DNA of 64,000 bases from MSPOR6 sp964652195 (lineage in GTDB: Bacteria; Poribacteria; WGA-4E; WGA-3G), in contig CAZZBB010000072.1 of assembly GCA_964652195.1 (NCBI GenBank), positions 21,126 to 85,125 on the forward strand, in the 5' to 3' direction. Below the pieces are notes generated by a model. The model did not search any database. It saw nothing but the letters and a program-made list of their open reading frames with translations, and was not told where the DNA came from. Positions within the stretch are counted from its first letter, which is position 1. Each line of letters begins with the position of its first letter. This document shows, piece by piece, positions 61,695-64,000 of this stretch. The translations under genes and the position numbers were made by a program.

Positions 61695-63332
61695 ATGTCA
61701 GAAACATACATACCACTTTCACAAATAAACACCTACGTCTTCTGTCCACGTAGATTCTATTATGAATCTATTGAAGGGCACCAAGTCATCAATGAACATG
61801 TAGAAGAAGGTAAGATAAAACATGAACACGTTCATACAGAGGTTACGGATCGAAAGAAAGGGGATAGAATAATTTCTCGACGACAACATCTTGCATCTGA
61901 CACTTTAGGTATTTCTGGCTACACCGATCTTGTTGAGGAGAAAAATGGTATCCCCTATCCTGTTGAATATAAAAAAGCAGGTGTAGGTGATTGGCTAAAC
62001 GATCAGGTTCAGCTTTGTTTACAAGGATTGTTATTAGAAGAAAAAACGGGTATCTCTATTCCTCACGGATATATGTATTATATCGGTTCCAAGCGAAGAC
62101 GCAAAGTACCATTCGATAAAGAACTACGGGAAACAACACTCCGTTATGTCGCTGAAGCACATTCATTATTAGAAACCCAAAAGATACCAAAACCTGTTCA
62201 CGATAACCGGTGCAACGGTTGTAGCGTGCGTCCGATCTGCCTCCCTGATGAAATCGCCTATCTACAGGAATTGGACGAACGACCCAAGCGAATTAAACCA
62301 GCACTCGGTATTGATAATGTACTTTATGTTGATGAACAAGGGTGCGCAATAAAAAAGACAGGTGAAAGACTTCTTGTCGTGAAAGAAAATGAGGTAATAC
62401 GCGATATTCCTCTCATACATCTTGGTCAAGTCGTTATATCTGGTAATGTTAACCTGACAACCCCAGCAATGCAGACACTCTTGCACGAAGGAATTCCTGT
62501 TGTGTTTCTCTCTGCTTACGGTCGCTATCATGGGGCATTAACACCACATGTCTCACGAAATTCGCTCCTTCGGCATGCGCAGCATAGAGTTGCCAATAAT
62601 ACGGATGCATGCCTTGATCTCTCAAAATCTTATGTACGCGGAAAAATTGTAAATTTGCGAACGACACTCCAACGCAGGAAATGGCAAGCAGAAGATAGTG
62701 AAGACCCCTCATTAAAACCTTTACTGGATAGTATTAAGTCAATACAAGCGATGGAAAAACGCATTGATTCAGCAACCGATATTCCTGAGTTGTTAGGATT
62801 GGAAGGGAACGCCTCCGCAGCATATTTCAGATCATTCCCATTCATGCTGAAAGAGGAAATGGGGTTTGATTTTGATAAAAGAAGTCGTAGACCACCCGCA
62901 GACCCGACGAATGCCCTGCTGAGTTTTGCTTATTCATTACTGACAGCCGATATTAGTTCAGCCATCCAGACTGTTGGACTTGATCCTTATGTTGGTTATT
63001 ACCATCAACTCAAGTATGGTAAACCGTGCCTTGCCCTTGACTTAATGGAGGAGTTTCGACCCATCATCGCTGACTCAGTCGTTATTACCTTGATTAATAA
63101 TCGTCGTATTAAACCTGAAGATTTTACACAATCTCACGGTGGATGGTATTTAAAAGATAAGTCTCGCAAGACATTCTACGCAGCCTACGAAACACGCAAG
63201 AATGAAACTATCACCCATCCTGTGTTTAAGTATAAACTCACATTCCGCAGAGCAATGGAATTACAGGTACGATTGTTATCGAAGTATCTCACAGGTGAAA
63301 TTGAAGCGTATACACCGTTGACGATTAAATAG
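61695..63332 (+). CDS. cas4-cas1: Cas4-Cas1 fusion protein (adaptation)
   Basis: About 545 residues. Residues 1-190 are Cas4: a Cys in YVFCPRRFYYE (about 18), the nuclease strand GYTDLVEE...PVEYKKA, and CNGCSVRPIC closing the 4Fe-4S site. Residues about 215-540 are Cas1: LGQVVISGNVNLTTPAM, EGNASAAYF (catalytic Glu), YHQLKYGKPCLALDLMEEFRP (catalytic His and Glu). Cas4 trims prespacers to set the PAM; Cas1 integrates them with Cas2. The ATG at 61695 follows AAAGGAGC. Most type I-D loci have separate genes, so the fusion is unusual. Confidence 0.92.
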   Translation: MSETYIPLSQINTYVFCPRRFYYESIEGHQVINEHVEEGKIKHEHVHTEVTDRKKGDRIISRRQHLASDTLGISGYTDLVEEKNGIPYPVEYKKAGVGDWLNDQVQLCLQGLLLEEKTGISIPHGYMYYIGSKRRRKVPFDKELRETTLRYVAEAHSLLETQKIPKPVHDNRCNGCSVRPICLPDEIAYLQELDERPKRIKPALGIDNVLYVDEQGCAIKKTGERLLVVKENEVIRDIPLIHLGQVVISGNVNLTTPAMQTLLHEGIPVVFLSAYGRYHGALTPHVSRNSLLRHAQHRVANNTDACLDLSKSYVRGKIVNLRTTLQRRKWQAEDSEDPSLKPLLDSIKSIQAMEKRIDSATDIPELLGLEGNASAAYFRSFPFMLKEEMGFDFDKRSRRPPADPTNALLSFAYSLLTADISSAIQTVGLDPYVGYYHQLKYGKPCLALDLMEEFRPIIADSVVITLINNRRIKPEDFTQSHGGWYLKDKSRKTFYAAYETRKNETITHPVFKYKLTFRRAMELQVRLLSKYLTGEIEAYTPLTIK

Positions 63333-63357
63333 GGATGCATGATTGCAAGGAAGATTT

Positions 63358-63382
63358 TGTAGCATAAACTTTTAGTTTGTGC
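63358..63382. repeat. Solo hairpin fragment of the MITE family
   Basis: GTAGCATAAAC-TTTA-GTTTGTGC matches the central hairpin of elements 10956-11087, 17766-17893 and 31892-32006 without their ends. It sits between cas4-cas1 and cas2. Confidence 0.6.
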
Positions 63383-63425
63383 ATAGACTAAAAAGGAAGA
63401 GGGTGGAAGAGGGGAAGAGAGGTAT

Positions 63426-63701
63426 TTGATGCATTATACAATTGCCTATGATATTACTGACGATAAACGTCGTAACAAGGTTGCTAAGATTCTCAAAGAT
63501 TTTGGTCAACGTGTTCAGTATAGTGTATTTGAGTGTAACATTGATAAACGTGCGTATTTACGTTTACATGATAGATTAGAAAAAGCAATGGATATGGATG
63601 AGGATACAATCACCTTTTATCATATCTGTGCAGCATGTGAAAAACAGATTGAACGTATTGGATTAGATAAAGGGTTTGACAATGATTCTTATATCGTATA
63701 A
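63426..63701 (+). CDS. cas2: CRISPR adaptation protein Cas2
   Basis: The 91-residue protein opens HYTIAYDITDDKRRNKVAKI, the classic Cas2 beginning with the conserved Asp, and has VQYSVFECN in the second strand. It forms a dimer that bridges two Cas1 dimers for spacer integration. It is 93 bp after cas4-cas1 and closes the operon before the leader. Confidence 0.93.
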   Translation: MMHYTIAYDITDDKRRNKVAKILKDFGQRVQYSVFECNIDKRAYLRLHDRLEKAMDMDEDTITFYHICAACEKQIERIGLDKGFDNDSYIV

Positions 63702-63898
63702 ATTATACTTATTAGAAATTCTATGAGCGGTTGGAGTTCATATATTCCTTGCTGCTCATAGATGACTATAAACCCTTATGAATACTGACTTAACTATCCT
63801 ACATGTGTATTCATACACATTTTATATGATTAAAGAAGATTCGCTCATGGAAATACCTTATATTAAGGCAAGTCCAGTAAGGGTTGCCAACAGGGGCT
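63702..63898 (+). promoter_or_regulatory. CRISPR leader
   Basis: About 197 bp of AT-rich non-coding sequence between cas2 and the first repeat. It contains the palindrome TGTGTATTCATACACA. Position and orientation next to cas2 fit the leader from which the array is transcribed and at which new spacers insert. Confidence 0.65.
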
Positions 63899-64000
63899 GT
63901 AGAAAATAAAAGATTCTCGATTACGAGATTGAAACGAGATTCCGATCGATTCTACGGATCAACGGGAAGCGTAGAAAATAAAAGATTCTCGATTACGAGA
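63899..64000 (+). CRISPR. CRISPR array (type I-D), first repeat, first spacer and partial second repeat
   Basis: The first repeat spans 63899-63935 (37 nt). It starts GTAGAAAATAAAAGA, has the hairpin TCTCG-ATTA-CGAGA, and ends TTGAAAC. A 35-nt spacer covers 63936-63970. A second repeat begins at 63971 and is identical for the 30 nt before the window ends. The ATTGAAAC end is the typical 8-nt 5' handle. The array continues beyond the window, so its length and spacer contents cannot be judged. Confidence 0.93.

Overview
The window reads as a chromosomal segment of an AT-rich, uncultured-type bacterium. Several traits fit Candidatus Poribacteria or a neighbouring phylum: two phytanoyl-CoA dioxygenase-family genes, a formylglycine-generating-enzyme/sialidase fusion, an enolase-superfamily dehydratase, an altronate/galactarate dehydratase, and many small palindromic repeats. 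This placement is an inference from gene content; no rRNA gene is present to settle it.

Layout. (1) 1-10.3 kb: sugar-acid catabolism and a methyltransferase on the minus strand, then a plus-strand ECF sigma / anti-sigma / HtrA-like operon, then minus-strand genes for a phospholipase-D-like protein, a PhyH oxygenase, an FGE-sialidase fusion and an acidic membrane-anchored protein. (2) 10.3-12.4 kb: non-coding, packed with MITE-like elements and hairpin repeats. (3) 11.5-27.3 kb: a genomic island bounded by about 390-bp imperfect long inverted repeats. It carries a defence-type gene set: DUF4007, a large P-loop ATPase, a DndC-like PAPS-reductase-family protein, an SspE/GmrSD-like DUF262-DUF1524 protein, a PLD-domain SF2 helicase, a DndD-like SMC-type ATPase and small genes, two of which are visibly broken. 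(4) 27.5-33.2 kb: purD, a RelA-RIS/wHTH protein, a vWA protein, a short-chain dehydrogenase and a PHP phosphoesterase. (5) 33.4-44.6 kb: an 11-gene complex I operon (nuoABCDHIJKLMN, without EFG), followed by tRNA-Gln(CTG). (6) 44.7-51.5 kb: mixed metabolic genes plus a decayed insertion sequence. (7) 52.0-64.0 kb: a complete type I-D CRISPR-Cas locus. Its order is WYL regulator, two tandem structured RNA elements, a degenerate two-repeat mini-array, a small unknown protein, cas3', cas10d (with an internal cas11d start), csc2, csc1, cas6, a cas4-cas1 fusion, cas2, leader and the first repeats of the array.

Two candidates for new biology stand out. First, the degenerate mini-array upstream of the cas operon has a spacer whose seed matches the cas promoter start region at 14 of 15 positions. 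The only mismatch is at position 6, which is flipped out in Cascade-type complexes, and the match sits next to a GTT type I-D PAM. This looks like a CreR-type RNA by which the effector complex represses its own operon. Just upstream are two about 103-nt tandem elements with covarying hairpins and terminator-like tails. Second, the inverted-repeat-bounded island combines parts of Dnd/Ssp phosphorothioate systems with DUF4007 and a large ATPase, but shows no DndE, SspB or cysteine desulfurase gene. It may be a distinct DNA-modification or defence system.
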